Positions 7,370-16,542 are shown, counted from the stretch's first letter. The stretch is DNA of 64,000 nt from JAUWVG01 sp964633715 (GCA_964633715.1 CAZWHQ010000019.1:1-64000), one strand, 5' to 3'. Numbers and translations: made by a program. The notes: generated by a model from the letters alone, not told the origin.

Positions 7370-9643
7370 CTATTTTTTTGCTTCAACACTGTTCCAGTTG
7401 GGGGGATTGAGTCCTTGAAGATTATAGACAAAAAAATCAATCATTTTCCTCTGTCCATACGCTCCACCCATCCCGTGCCCTGCCCCGGGGATATAGAGGA
7501 AGTCAAAGGATTTATCGGCTTTAATCAGAGCATCGACAACCTGCATGGTTGATGCCGGATCGACATTGGTGTCCATTTCACCCAAAATCAGCAGAAGCTT
7601 TCCTTCAAGACGGTAGGCATTGTCCACATTTGATGCGGCCGCGTATTCAGGGCCCAGAGGCCATCCCATCCACTGCTCATTCCACCAGATTTTGTCCATG
7701 CGGTTGTCATGACATCCGCACGACGATACGGCCGCCTTGTAGAATTCTGGATGAAACAGGAGTCCTCCCAGGGCATTTTGTCCGCCAGCGGAGTTGCCAT
7801 AGATACCCACCCGGTCAATATCATAATATGTGTATTTGGCCGCAATGGCTTTATGCCAGAGGATGCGGTCGGGAAAGCCCGCATCACCGAGGTTTTTCCA
7901 TGCAACATCATGAAATGCCTTTGATCTGTGATTGGTCCCCATTCCGTCACACTGCACAACAATAAAACCCATCTCGGCCAGCGACTGCATACGGTTGAAG
8001 GCGCTGAAGGATTTTGGAACAAAAGAGCCGTGAGGCCCGGCATAGATGTACTCTATAACAGGATATTTCTCATTGGGATTAAAATTTAATGGCCGATTTA
8101 TAATTCCCCAAATATTGGTCTGTCCATCCCGTCCCTTAGCAACAAACACTTCCGGGGCACTCCAACCCGCTTCAACCAGTTTTTCGATATTTGTTTTTTC
8201 CACCAACATAATCACATTCCCATCCGTTGAACGGTGAAGCTCAGTAATGGGAGGGGAATCCACTCGCGACCAAGTGTCGATGTAATACTTCATGTCAGAT
8301 GAGTAGGAGATGCTGTGATGGCCGCCTCCCTCTGTCAGGGGCGTAAAACCAGATCCGTCAAAATTGATCCGATAGGCATGGATGAAATATGGATCTTTTC
8401 CAGGATACATTCCACTTGCACGAAAATAGATCTGTCGATTCTCCTCGTCCACTTTATCCACTCCACGAACAACCCAATCCCCAGTTGTGATTTGATTTTT
8501 CACCTCCCCCGACACGCCATCATAAAGATAGAGATGATTCCAGCCATCCCGTTCGGACATCCAGATGATCTCTTTCCCATCATCGAGGTCAAATCGGAAT
8601 TTATTATAGGAATAACAGAAAAAAGTGTCTGCTTCTTCACAAATAACAGCTCTTGGTATCCCTTTGATGTCGACTTCAATAATCCTGTAGATCTGGTGCC
8701 CGCGTTGGTTATATTCGAACACAAAGGCGCGGCTGTCCTTCCGCCATTCAATTCTCGACATGTCGTAGGGATTAGGAAAGAGAGAATTGTCCACAACAAT
8801 CTGTGTTTTTGACCTGACATCAAAGAGAACTGGCACATCGATATCCAAAGCATCTCCCGGCTTGGCATACTCCATTTGTTGATGTTTAGCTTGAAGCTGG
8901 TCATCCGGTGACGATTCGACATAGTGGATGATACGATGATATCCACGTTTGAGATGGTAAGCAGCCAAATATTTTGAATCTGGTGACCAGGCCATAGATT
9001 GAAATGTGTAATAGTTGCCTTCTGAGCCATCAAAACTGAGAGGTATGTCTTCCTCTCCGTCTTGGGCACGGACATAAACATTATAATTCTTTATGAAGGC
9101 TTCCCATTTATTGTCTGGAGAGGTCTTGGTCTCTGTGGATTGTGCTTCCGGAGCAGGGCCCCTCTCCCACATAGTAAAACCACCTCGCTGGCGTTGTCTG
9201 CCAGGTTCACCCTTCTTGCATGTGTAGGAAGTCAGGTCACAAGAATAGGTCCATCCTTCTATAGTGAACTGGATGGACTTCTCATCGGGAGAAAACTGTA
9301 TGGATCTGAACGGCAGTTTTTTAGGATCGACGTCTTCTTTGAGAACTTCAGCCAGGGCCGCCGCCAATCGTGTGTGATCAAAGGCGATTTTTTTCGATAC
9401 ATTTGTCGCATCTACAACATAGAATTCGGATCCATCTTCAATGGATTTGCGGTACCAAAAACGGGCCGTTTTTCCAATCCAGCTGCTCGCGTCTACACTA
9501 TTGAAAACCAAAGACTGGAACTTTTCTCTGAGGTTGGCTGCCCGGTCATAGTCTTCCGGATTGACCTGAGCCGAAACAAGACCGGGGATCATCAAAAGAA
9601 TCAGTGCCAAACATAAAATCCAAGAATTGTACTTTTTTTTCAT
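7370..9643 (-). CDS. S9 family peptidase (dipeptidyl peptidase IV-like)
   Basis: A 757-residue exported serine peptidase. I choose ATG 9643, preceded by AGGAGG, over the longer reading from 9679. Signal peptide is at about 1-25. The middle is a DPP IV-type propeller (residues about 100-500) and the C-terminal 250 residues are an alpha/beta hydrolase with the nucleophile in GNSAGG, the acid in GEMDTNVDP and the His in PGAGHGMGG. These enzymes remove dipeptides from peptides in the periplasm or outside the cell. It fits with the M14, M16 and M28 peptidases elsewhere in the window as part of a peptide-degrading lifestyle. Confidence 0.92.
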   Translation of the reverse strand: MKKKYNSWILCLALILLMIPGLVSAQVNPEDYDRAANLREKFQSLVFNSVDASSWIGKTARFWYRKSIEDGSEFYVVDATNVSKKIAFDHTRLAAALAEVLKEDVDPKKLPFRSIQFSPDEKSIQFTIEGWTYSCDLTSYTCKKGEPGRQRQRGGFTMWERGPAPEAQSTETKTSPDNKWEAFIKNYNVYVRAQDGEEDIPLSFDGSEGNYYTFQSMAWSPDSKYLAAYHLKRGYHRIIHYVESSPDDQLQAKHQQMEYAKPGDALDIDVPVLFDVRSKTQIVVDNSLFPNPYDMSRIEWRKDSRAFVFEYNQRGHQIYRIIEVDIKGIPRAVICEEADTFFCYSYNKFRFDLDDGKEIIWMSERDGWNHLYLYDGVSGEVKNQITTGDWVVRGVDKVDEENRQIYFRASGMYPGKDPYFIHAYRINFDGSGFTPLTEGGGHHSISYSSDMKYYIDTWSRVDSPPITELHRSTDGNVIMLVEKTNIEKLVEAGWSAPEVFVAKGRDGQTNIWGIINRPLNFNPNEKYPVIEYIYAGPHGSFVPKSFSAFNRMQSLAEMGFIVVQCDGMGTNHRSKAFHDVAWKNLGDAGFPDRILWHKAIAAKYTYYDIDRVGIYGNSAGGQNALGGLLFHPEFYKAAVSSCGCHDNRMDKIWWNEQWMGWPLGPEYAAASNVDNAYRLEGKLLLILGEMDTNVDPASTMQVVDALIKADKSFDFLYIPGAGHGMGGAYGQRKMIDFFVYNLQGLNPPNWNSVEAKK

Positions 9644-9696
9644 AACTCCTCCTTTTTTATAGGTGCTATAGAATCCCATTTACCGCCCATAAATTC

Positions 9697-9724
9697 TTGA
9701 CAGTTCGTTTTAATATAACATAAA
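9697..9724 (+). promoter_or_regulatory. Promoter for the M15 peptidase
   Basis: A perfect TTGACA (9697-9702) is followed after 16 bases by CATAAA (9719-9724). The predicted start is at 9731-9734, which is the start codon itself. No Shine-Dalgarno sequence is present, consistent with a leaderless transcript. Confidence 0.5.
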
Positions 9725-9733
9725 GTTTTAGTG

Positions 9734-10591
9734 ATGATAATTTTTCAATTTTTCTCAAAGCCGTCCAAAATCAAACAATTGAGAACTTGTCTTGTCAGTT
9801 TGTCTTTCGTTTTCTTAATTCTGAGCGGCCTCCTCATTCTGGCGGAAACAACCCTTCCGCTTTCGGGTCAGGATTGGATCATCCTTCCTGACTTGGTGAA
9901 TCCTTATATGTCACCATCATTCGATGCAGCAAAAGCCGAAGTTGTCTTCAAATACCTGGAACAGATCAAGGAAATCGATTGGCCCGAAACAAATCCGTCC
10001 TCTTCTTCAGATTGGATCTGTTTTGAATGTGAAGAACAAATACTTTATCTCCCTCAAGCTCTTTTGGTCCAACGCATAAGTCTCTCCACCTCTATATCTC
10101 AGATGAACGTCGATAAATTCAATCCTTTGCCTCTCAATTACAGCCCCGAAGATCTTATGGAAATAGACCAAAAATGGAATTTTCACGCCTCCGATTATCC
10201 TAAATATCTCCGTGCCGAGGCCGCCGAAGCACTGGGTGCTATGCTGCAAGACGCTGAAGAGATGGGCATTCATCTCCGCGTTTTTTTGGCCTTTCGGTCC
10301 TTTGAAAAACAACGGACTCTCTATCTCAATGCCATCGAAAAACAAGGCCTTAAACAAGAATGGGTCGCAAAACCGGCTCATTCAGAACACCAGCTCGGCA
10401 CAACCGTTGATCTCTGCAGTCCAGATCCCAGGGGTGTGGGCCACCAGAACTTTTATCAATCTAAAGAGGGACAATGGCTGCAGGCACACGCGCAACAATA
10501 TGGTTTTAAACAGTCTTATACCCGTGATAACGTTAGGTTTACAGGATATCAATCAGAACCCTGGCATTATCGATTTGTCGGCCTTCATTAG
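9734..10591 (+). CDS. M15B D-alanyl-D-alanine carboxypeptidase family protein
   Basis: A VanY-type zinc peptidase of about 285 residues, anchored or exported through a hydrophobic segment at residues 20-40. The zinc site is complete: SEHQLGTTVDL supplies the His and Asp of the SxHxxGxAxD motif, and EPWHYRF near the C-terminus supplies the catalytic Glu region and second His. The family trims the terminal D-Ala from peptidoglycan stem peptides. The reading frame also allows a GTG at 9731, but ATG 9734 is preferred. It is convergent with the arylsulfotransferase-like gene, with a single base between the two stops, so there is no room for separate terminators. Confidence 0.85.
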   Translation: MIIFQFFSKPSKIKQLRTCLVSLSFVFLILSGLLILAETTLPLSGQDWIILPDLVNPYMSPSFDAAKAEVVFKYLEQIKEIDWPETNPSSSSDWICFECEEQILYLPQALLVQRISLSTSISQMNVDKFNPLPLNYSPEDLMEIDQKWNFHASDYPKYLRAEAAEALGAMLQDAEEMGIHLRVFLAFRSFEKQRTLYLNAIEKQGLKQEWVAKPAHSEHQLGTTVDLCSPDPRGVGHQNFYQSKEGQWLQAHAQQYGFKQSYTRDNVRFTGYQSEPWHYRFVGLH

Positions 10592-10592
10592 T

Positions 10593-11882
10593 TCAAAGAA
10601 TCTTTTTTCTCAGCACGTCAGGTTCTATATGCCACTCCAAATTGTTGGGGGGAGTGACGGCCAATTCAGGAGGTTTTGGGAGTGACTCCAGCTGTGGACA
10701 GTAGTTATAAGGGACTGGAAATGGGCGGTTGGTCCCTCCCCTATTGACATATTCCCAGACAATCTCGCCATCGGGCTTGACCTGAAAGAGTCTCCCGGTA
10801 TTGTCTTCAGCAATATATGTATTCCCATTGGGAAGTCTCTTCTGTGTCCCCATCGTCTTGCTGAAAAACTTAATGTTTGCATAACCTTCAGTTTCATATG
10901 TCCAGACGATGTCCTTGGTCACGGGATTAAATTCGATAATAAATGTCTGTCCAGAGTGCGTTCTGTGTCTTGGAAACAGCCCGTTGTCAAACAGAATGAT
11001 ATTCCCCTCTCCAGGCAAGCCTTTCTCAATCATTTCAGGCTCATGACAGTGGGCCAATCCGCCTTTATACATGTGAGTCCATTCCCATACGATTTCTTTC
11101 GTTTCTTTATCGATGATATAGAGGGTGTCGATATTTCTTGGATTTAGAAGAATGTTGCCGGGTTTGAACCTTTTATCACCGGCATCGTACCATTTGTTCT
11201 CCGGAAGTGGAAAAATTGTATTCACATGAAGCCAGTCTCCCTCTGGCGTTACTGGGGAAAACCTGTTCACATCCAGATGATTGTAGGCATGCCATTCCCA
11301 GACAATTTTTTTATCAGGCGTGATCTCAAAAATGTCACCACCCAACTGTATCTCTTCACTTCCCCTCTTGCGAAGCGGCCACCAAGGAACAATTTCGACA
11401 TCCTTGACCTGTTTCTGGAATTCCTCAGGGATTGGATCGTGAGAAATCAAAAGCCTGTTGTTGTTTGGAAGCCATCTCAAGTCATTGACAGAATCGATTC
11501 CTTGATGTGTCCACACGATATTAGAATCCCAATCATATTCAATAATCGTTTTATCTGGAGCGACATAGAGCAGATGACCGTTCGGAAGGAGCCGGCATCG
11601 TTTGTTAAACTGAGGAACAACTTTCCATGTGTGGACAACAGTGCCATTCATGTCTATAAGGCGGATATCACCCGGGATCTGACTCTGTTGACGGACTTTG
11701 GCCGAAGGATGGTTGCCTAAAGACGCATGATCCGCCACGAGAATGTAGCTGTTGTAGCATTCATCCGGTTTGTAAATAGTGGTTCCCGTAGGAAATATTG
11801 TAGGCATACCATAGAGCAAAAAGGCACTTGCGGCCAAAGCCAAAAATCCAATTGTTGGTAAAGCGAATTTTTTGATGTACAT
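10593..11882 (-). CDS. Arylsulfotransferase-like (ASST) propeller protein
   Basis: A 429-residue protein beginning at ATG 11882 with AAGGGG upstream; a longer frame to 11924 has no site. A hydrophobic anchor or signal lies at residues 5-27. Blades with the pattern HTWKVVPQFNKRCRLLPNGHLLY, NGNTYIAEDNTGRLFQVKPDGEIVWEY and repeated IVWEW tracts identify the arylsulfotransferase-type six-bladed propeller family. In true ASST enzymes a His is transiently sulfated; I cannot assign that residue with confidence, and many members of the family have unknown function. Neighbours are other exported proteins. Confidence 0.72.
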   Translation of the reverse strand: MYIKKFALPTIGFLALAASAFLLYGMPTIFPTGTTIYKPDECYNSYILVADHASLGNHPSAKVRQQSQIPGDIRLIDMNGTVVHTWKVVPQFNKRCRLLPNGHLLYVAPDKTIIEYDWDSNIVWTHQGIDSVNDLRWLPNNNRLLISHDPIPEEFQKQVKDVEIVPWWPLRKRGSEEIQLGGDIFEITPDKKIVWEWHAYNHLDVNRFSPVTPEGDWLHVNTIFPLPENKWYDAGDKRFKPGNILLNPRNIDTLYIIDKETKEIVWEWTHMYKGGLAHCHEPEMIEKGLPGEGNIILFDNGLFPRHRTHSGQTFIIEFNPVTKDIVWTYETEGYANIKFFSKTMGTQKRLPNGNTYIAEDNTGRLFQVKPDGEIVWEYVNRGGTNRPFPVPYNYCPQLESLPKPPELAVTPPNNLEWHIEPDVLRKKIL

Positions 11883-11978
11883 TTTTATTCCCCTTAAAAT
11901 AGACGTGTAAGAGTACTTAGACACTTAGATTTAAAGAAATTCTATTGAAAAAAGATAACCGTTCGGAAGTAGTATTTA

Positions 11979-12350
11979 CTATTTTTTCTTAGCTGTCCAC
12001 TCCGCTGTTCCAAAATCACCCATTTCGGCTTGGCCGGACAGAGTATCTTCCTCTAATGTCCCGGAGTATTTAATTGTAAAATCCCCATTTGGAGTGCTGA
12101 TTGTTACTGTCCATTCTGCTTTGTTGTCTTTAAATGTCCCCTCTCCGACCATCTCATTGCCCTGGAATCCCTCCATCGTGACTTTAATTATTTCCCCATC
12201 CTGTTCAATGGTCATCTCCGATTCCATCGGCCCACGCTGTGTTTCTAATGTCATGGCCCAAGTGCCGCTGATATCGGCGGCAAGCCCAATAAGAGATAAA
12301 CATGTGACCAAAAGAATACCAAAGGCTAATCTTTTTAAGGATTCAGACAT
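11979..12350 (-). CDS. Small secreted beta-rich protein
   Basis: A 123-residue protein with a signal peptide at 1-24 and GGAGGG before ATG 12350. The mature chain is a series of short beta strands (SGTWAMTLET, SEMTIEQDG, GEGTFKDNKAEWTV, YSGTLEEDTLSGQAEM), the pattern seen in small lipocalin-like or calycin-like secreted proteins that are common in Acidobacteria and Bacteroidetes. There is no Cys and no catalytic motif. Function is not known. Confidence 0.65.
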   Translation of the reverse strand: MSESLKRLAFGILLVTCLSLIGLAADISGTWAMTLETQRGPMESEMTIEQDGEIIKVTMEGFQGNEMVGEGTFKDNKAEWTVTISTPNGDFTIKYSGTLEEDTLSGQAEMGDFGTAEWTAKKK

Positions 12351-12412
12351 TTTCCCTCCGTTTAGTAAAGATTGATTACTCTCGACAAAATTTTATGAAT
12401 AATTCAACCAAA

Positions 12413-12910
12413 TTACAACTGCTCTTTTACAAATATCTTAAACATAATTTTAAAAAAAACGCATATCGTTTTTTTTAATCCCCTACAGATACTGGCCCAG
12501 CTGACCAAAAAGTTGAAAAAACTGAAACCGTCAGCCAAGGCATGTGAAATGCTTACACCCAACACAGAGCCATTAGGAGTCTGGGTCAACTGTATTTTTT
12601 TAAGAGGAAACCCTTCCTCAGAGCGAACAGGTGTAATAAAATCTGTAACCCTCCTCGATTCTCCAAAGGGCAAATCCGATTTAACCTCATCAAAAGTGTA
12701 TCCCTCCTCCATAAGAGCAAATTCATAAGCCTTCTCGGACGTCCGCCTCAATTGGCTTCTCAATATTGGAAATACATCAAGTGCTTCTTGCAGATTCTTC
12801 TTTAAAGCGATGGGATGAATAGGTTTTGAAAAATAAAAGGCAAAGGTGATCGGTTGTGATCCGGTTCCGGTAAAAACATAATCAACAGGCGTAAGGGAGA
12901 TAGTTTTCAT
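12413..12910 (-). CDS. Truncated HXXXD-type acyltransferase
   Basis: The 165-residue frame begins like a member of the transferase/condensation superfamily (CoA-dependent acyltransferases and related enzymes of 400 or more residues). It carries the catalytic HXXXD motif as SHALADG near residue 125, then loses similarity after about residue 140 and ends in a basic, hydrophobic tail (KTICVFFKIMFKIF). The second half of the enzyme, including the DFGWG-type structural motif, is absent from the following sequence. It is most likely a decayed gene. The ribosome binding site is weak. It is divergent from the poly(A) polymerase gene. Confidence 0.55.
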   Translation of the reverse strand: MKTISLTPVDYVFTGTGSQPITFAFYFSKPIHPIALKKNLQEALDVFPILRSQLRRTSEKAYEFALMEEGYTFDEVKSDLPFGESRRVTDFITPVRSEEGFPLKKIQLTQTPNGSVLGVSISHALADGFSFFNFLVSWASICRGLKKTICVFFKIMFKIFVKEQL

Positions 12911-12955
12911 CTTAACACAGACCTATCACAGGAGGAATAACGTGTCAATATTCAG

Positions 12956-12985
12956 TTGTCACCTTGACTCATTTTTGTGTAAAAT
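12956..12985 (+). promoter_or_regulatory. Candidate promoter for pcnB
   Basis: TTGTCA (12956-12961) and TAAAAT (12980-12985) are 18 bases apart. The predicted start is within 1-2 bases of the ATG at 12994, and no Shine-Dalgarno sequence precedes it, so the message may be leaderless. Confidence 0.4.
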
Positions 12986-12993
12986 GGCCTTCT

Positions 12994-14217
12994 ATGCGAG
13001 ATCCATTAAGATCCAAACGGAGAAAACCTGTCATTCTCCGGAGACCAGGCCATAGAATTTTTAGAAAAGATATTGACAGGGATGCACTCAAGGTTATTGA
13101 TCGTCTGAAAAGGCAGGGTTTTACGGTCTACCTGACCGGGGCGGCCGTTCAGAATCTTATGACCGGCGTCCCGCCAAAAGATTTCGACATCGTGACCGAT
13201 GCCAGACCGGGGCAGATCAAACGGCGATTTGCAAACGCCTATCTCATTGGCCGGCGATTCAGATTGGCCCACATCCATTTTAAAAACGGGAAGTTCATTG
13301 AAGTCGCAACATTTCGACGAGATCCCCAGCTTGTCAACAAAGATGAATCCAAGACAACTCCAAAATGGAAAAACACGTACGGCACACCCAGGGAAGATGC
13401 CTTTCGAAGAGATATAACAATTAATGCTCTTTTTTATGATGTATCCACGGCTTCTGTTCTTGACTATGTCGGCGGTTTAAAAGATCTGGCCAAAAAAAAG
13501 ATCCGGATTATCGGCGATCCAGGTTTGCGCTACACAGAAGATCCAGTTCGTATGATTCGTGTTGTCAGGCACGCAGCCCGCCTGGGATTTGATATCGAAA
13601 GGAAAACACAGCGCCCTATCCAAACTCACCTGAATCTTCTTGCTGCCTGTTCAGGGGCACGTCTTTTTGAAGAATTGAACAAGGATATCCATTTCAATTC
13701 CAGGCCTGTCTTTGAAGCTTACATAAGCTACGGCTTTTTAAACCTCTTGCTCGGTCAAATGGGAAAAGACTATGAGTCCGAACCGGACCTCACCTCAAAA
13801 CTTTTAAAATTTCTCGCGGTTAAAGATGAAACAAGCTCAAAAGGATTTCAGCTGTCTCAGGAGGAACTCTATTCGCTGCTCATCTGGCCTTGGGCCGAAC
13901 GCTTTTTATCTGATAAAAACGGATATGTTTTGAGAATTCTCGATGAGGCTATCGTAAAAAACCTGTCAAGGATCAATTTTCCTAAAAAACTTAGAATCGG
14001 CTGTGTTCACACCATAGACATCCTGTCCAAACTGTATCAAGCTTTCAGTACAGGCTACATCCCCAAATCTTTGCGCCACCGCATCCAGTTCACTCAAGCT
14101 TCCCGGCTGTGTTTTCTTTTTGAGTTGGGCCGGGCACCGCAGCATGGGGAATCCTTCAACAACTTCTTTCGAAAGATATCCCAAAACTACAGAGAGAGGA
14201 ATCCTCTTACAGAATAA
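12994..14217 (+). CDS. pcnB: Poly(A) polymerase / tRNA nucleotidyltransferase family (PcnB-like)
   Basis: A class II nucleotidyltransferase of about 407 residues. The catalytic carboxylates are in DFDIVTDA, after a GAAVQNLMTG segment that replaces the more usual GGAVRD. RRFRLAHI shortly after is typical of bacterial poly(A) polymerase and not of CCA-adding enzymes, as are the RRDITINALFYD and YTEDPVRMIRVVRHAARL segments. The reading frame can be opened from a TTG at 12964, but that codon overlaps the presumed promoter; ATG 12994 is preferred. It adds A-tails to RNA, marking it for decay. The gene stands alone and is convergent with the RecB-like nuclease gene. Confidence 0.85.
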   Translation: MRDPLRSKRRKPVILRRPGHRIFRKDIDRDALKVIDRLKRQGFTVYLTGAAVQNLMTGVPPKDFDIVTDARPGQIKRRFANAYLIGRRFRLAHIHFKNGKFIEVATFRRDPQLVNKDESKTTPKWKNTYGTPREDAFRRDITINALFYDVSTASVLDYVGGLKDLAKKKIRIIGDPGLRYTEDPVRMIRVVRHAARLGFDIERKTQRPIQTHLNLLAACSGARLFEELNKDIHFNSRPVFEAYISYGFLNLLLGQMGKDYESEPDLTSKLLKFLAVKDETSSKGFQLSQEELYSLLIWPWAERFLSDKNGYVLRILDEAIVKNLSRINFPKKLRIGCVHTIDILSKLYQAFSTGYIPKSLRHRIQFTQASRLCFLFELGRAPQHGESFNNFFRKISQNYRERNPLTE

Positions 14218-14241
14218 CAACATTCCTTTTATTGATTCGCT

Positions 14242-15144
14242 TCAACGGGGGCAAATTTTGAGGTAATTGCAGTATTCACAAATTTTCCGATTTTCACAAA
14301 AAGAAAATTTCTCCTCCATGGCGGTATTTGTTTGTCTATCATCGAGGCAGTTCAGCATGTTTTTTATTGAGCTCCAGATGTTCTCTTTAATATCATCTAA
14401 ATCAAACTCTTTAAGGGAGGCATCATATAGAGCGCCATTTGAGAGATTAAATTCTCGTAATCGTATGTGCTCTGGAGTGATGCCCCATTTAATGGTAGCA
14501 AACAGGCCATAACAGGCCAGTTGAAGTTTATTTTGAACCTGGTCATCCCTGCCAGTCTTCCAGTCATATATAAAAACCTCTTCTTTTTTTCTGCAGGCCA
14601 AGTCAAAAACTGAGTAGATTTTTATGCCCTTGTCATAAAAGGAAGAAAATTCCTCGATTTCCAACCATTGATCCGGGGATAAATGAAAGATATCTTCATA
14701 GACTTCGGAACTAAAGAAAAACTTCAGACAGTCGGCAACATGTTTGGCCGTGTTTTTCCATTCTTGATCAGAGACCGGAACATCGTATTCGTGTTCAAAT
14801 AAGGCACAGGTTTTAGGTTCCATCCAATACATTCTTGCCTGCGAACTCCTAAATTCCTCCCTCATGAGATCTAAGGTATCCTCAATGACACTCTCTTCAT
14901 CGATTTTGACCCCATCCTGGAGGTTATTCAGGACATTTTTGATCGTGTCATGAACTTTTTTTCCAGCCCACATCTGCCTGTTCTTAAGCTGCTTGAGGAT
15001 ATAAATTGTTCTGGTTTCGTTTTCTGCGTCAAAACTCCAACCTCCCCAGGATCCATAATATTGATAGTAGTACTTACGCCGGCACATTTTAAAAACAGCA
15101 TCCCGGGAAACCGACCAAGAAAAATCGTTTTCAAATGTGGTCAT
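14242..15144 (-). CDS. Stand-alone PD-(D/E)XK nuclease with C-terminal Cys cluster (RecB/Cas4-like)
   Basis: A 300-residue nuclease of the RecB-like PD-(D/E)XK family. Residues about 5-20 carry the Cys-containing opening (SVSRDAVFKMCRRKYYY), the catalytic core is visible as SVFDLACRKKEEVFIYDWKTG followed by QLACYGLFA, and the C-terminus has CENRKICEYC and CPR. One N-terminal Cys plus the C-terminal Cys group is the layout of 4Fe-4S clusters in AddB and Cas4-type nucleases. There is no helicase domain, cas gene or CRISPR array nearby. Its role, in repair or defence, cannot be told from context. Confidence 0.8.
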   Translation of the reverse strand: MTTFENDFSWSVSRDAVFKMCRRKYYYQYYGSWGGWSFDAENETRTIYILKQLKNRQMWAGKKVHDTIKNVLNNLQDGVKIDEESVIEDTLDLMREEFRSSQARMYWMEPKTCALFEHEYDVPVSDQEWKNTAKHVADCLKFFFSSEVYEDIFHLSPDQWLEIEEFSSFYDKGIKIYSVFDLACRKKEEVFIYDWKTGRDDQVQNKLQLACYGLFATIKWGITPEHIRLREFNLSNGALYDASLKEFDLDDIKENIWSSIKNMLNCLDDRQTNTAMEEKFSFCENRKICEYCNYLKICPR

Positions 15145-15230
15145 AATCGTTATCCTTGAGTTTTAATGTATAAAAATTGTTAAAAAGATACAAATTTGAA
15201 TGATTTTTAGATTATTATTGCGAGTTATTG

Positions 15231-15249
15231 CTTAATTCGATATATTAAG
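15231..15249. repeat. Inverted repeat upstream of the PQQ/glutamate synthase operon
   Basis: CTTAAT (15231-15236) and ATTAAG (15244-15249) form a 6-bp inverted repeat with a 7-base spacer in an AT-rich stretch 49 bases before the first gene of the operon. It could be an operator, but AT-rich palindromes of this size arise by chance. Confidence 0.25.
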
Positions 15250-15297
15250 TAAGAATTTGTTAAAAAATACTTTAGGAAGAACAAGGAGTTTATACGA

Positions 15298-16542
15298 ATG
15301 AGAAAACATGTTCTTATGACTGTTCTGCTTATTATGATTTTCAGCAGCATTGGCTTAACCAGCGATTGGCCTCAGTATCTCGGCCCAAACCGTAATGCGA
15401 TCTCTGCAGAAACGGGTATTAAACGGAGCTGGCCAGCAGAAGGCCCTGAAGTGCTCTGGACTGTCCCTTTAGATCTTGGTTTTGGCGGTCCGGCCATCAG
15501 CAGAGGAAAGGTTTATATTCTCGACCGGATCGGCAATGAAAAGGATATCCTACGCTGTCTTGATTTGGCGACAGGAAAAGAGGAGTGGGTTTTTTCCTAC
15601 GATGCTCCCGGGCAGGTCGACCACCCAGGTTCTCGAGCCGTACCATCCATTGACGGGGATTATGTGTACACATGCGGCCTTTTTGGTCATGTTCACTGCA
15701 TTGATATCAATACCCATAAATCTGTCTGGACTAAAAATATCTGGACAGATTTTGGAGGTGGAGATGTCCCGAGATGGGCCATCTCACAAAATCCTCTTAT
15801 CTATAAAGATTTTGTCATTCTCGCCTCTCAAACGCAAAAGGCAGGAGTGGTCGCATACAACAAACTCAATGGATCTGTCGAGTGGGCTTCCTCCGCACTT
15901 CAGGGAATTCCAGGTTATGTTTCTCCCTCCATGGTTAGGATTTCAGGCGAAGATCACCTGGTGATGATACCGGCCAACGGCAGTGTAGTGGGACTGGATC
16001 CTTTAACAGGAAAAATGCTGTGGTCCTATGATGGCTGGGAATGCAAAATCCCGGTCCCCAATGTGACCGAAATTGGCGGTGATCAAATTTTTATTACCGG
16101 GGGTTATCGAGCCGGTTCCGCTATGATTAAAATCACTAAAAACCAGCAAGGTTTTACAGTAGAAGAACAGTTTACAACTGATGATTTTGGCACACATGTT
16201 CATCCTGCCATCCTTTACATGGATTATCTTTACGGCCACTGCAGCACCAATGAAACAAGAGATGGCTTGGTCTGTATGGACCTCAAAGGCAGGGTCATGT
16301 GGAAAACAGGCCGAGATCCTCTTTTCGATAAGGGAGGATTTATTTTAGTGGATGGATTATTTCTCAGTAGTGACGGCAACAAAGGTTTCCTCTATCTTAT
16401 TGAACCTAATCCAGATGGATTTAAAGATTTGGCCAAAGCAAAACTACTCGATCCTGGAGAAAATTGGGCCCCACTTGCTCTTTCCGATGGAAAACTGCTG
16501 ATTCGGGACCAAAAACAGATGAAGTGTGTGGCTGTCCGTTAA
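15298..16542 (+). CDS. PQQ-like beta-propeller protein, exported
   Basis: A 414-residue protein with a signal peptide at about 1-21. The mature protein opens with SDWPQYLGPNRNAIS and contains PQQ-type blades (for example CLDLATGKEEWVF, CIDINTHKSVWTK, DPLTGKMLWSYDGWE). It is a paralogue of the propeller at 6077-7306. The downstream oxidase starts only 18 bases after its stop, so it is probably the first gene of the glutamate synthase operon, an odd partner for cytoplasmic enzymes. AAGGAG lies nine bases before the ATG. No cofactor ligands can be assigned. Confidence 0.8.
   Translation: MRKHVLMTVLLIMIFSSIGLTSDWPQYLGPNRNAISAETGIKRSWPAEGPEVLWTVPLDLGFGGPAISRGKVYILDRIGNEKDILRCLDLATGKEEWVFSYDAPGQVDHPGSRAVPSIDGDYVYTCGLFGHVHCIDINTHKSVWTKNIWTDFGGGDVPRWAISQNPLIYKDFVILASQTQKAGVVAYNKLNGSVEWASSALQGIPGYVSPSMVRISGEDHLVMIPANGSVVGLDPLTGKMLWSYDGWECKIPVPNVTEIGGDQIFITGGYRAGSAMIKITKNQQGFTVEEQFTTDDFGTHVHPAILYMDYLYGHCSTNETRDGLVCMDLKGRVMWKTGRDPLFDKGGFILVDGLFLSSDGNKGFLYLIEPNPDGFKDLAKAKLLDPGENWAPLALSDGKLLIRDQKQMKCVAVR

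Noticed and set aside
12942..13052. GGAGGA followed by GTG reading a 36-codon frame that overlaps the pcnB start
   Set aside because: The frame stops within pcnB in another phase and has no protein-like features. The GGAGGA is probably fortuitous.
14242..15144. Reading the RecB-like nuclease as part of a CRISPR-Cas or defence island
   Set aside because: Flanked by poly(A) polymerase and a PQQ propeller; no cas, toxin, methylase or helicase genes lie close.
15298..16542. Calling the PQQ propellers PQQ-dependent alcohol dehydrogenases
   Set aside because: They are about 410 residues, lack the disulfide Cys pair and the Asp/Glu calcium site, and no heme motif is present.
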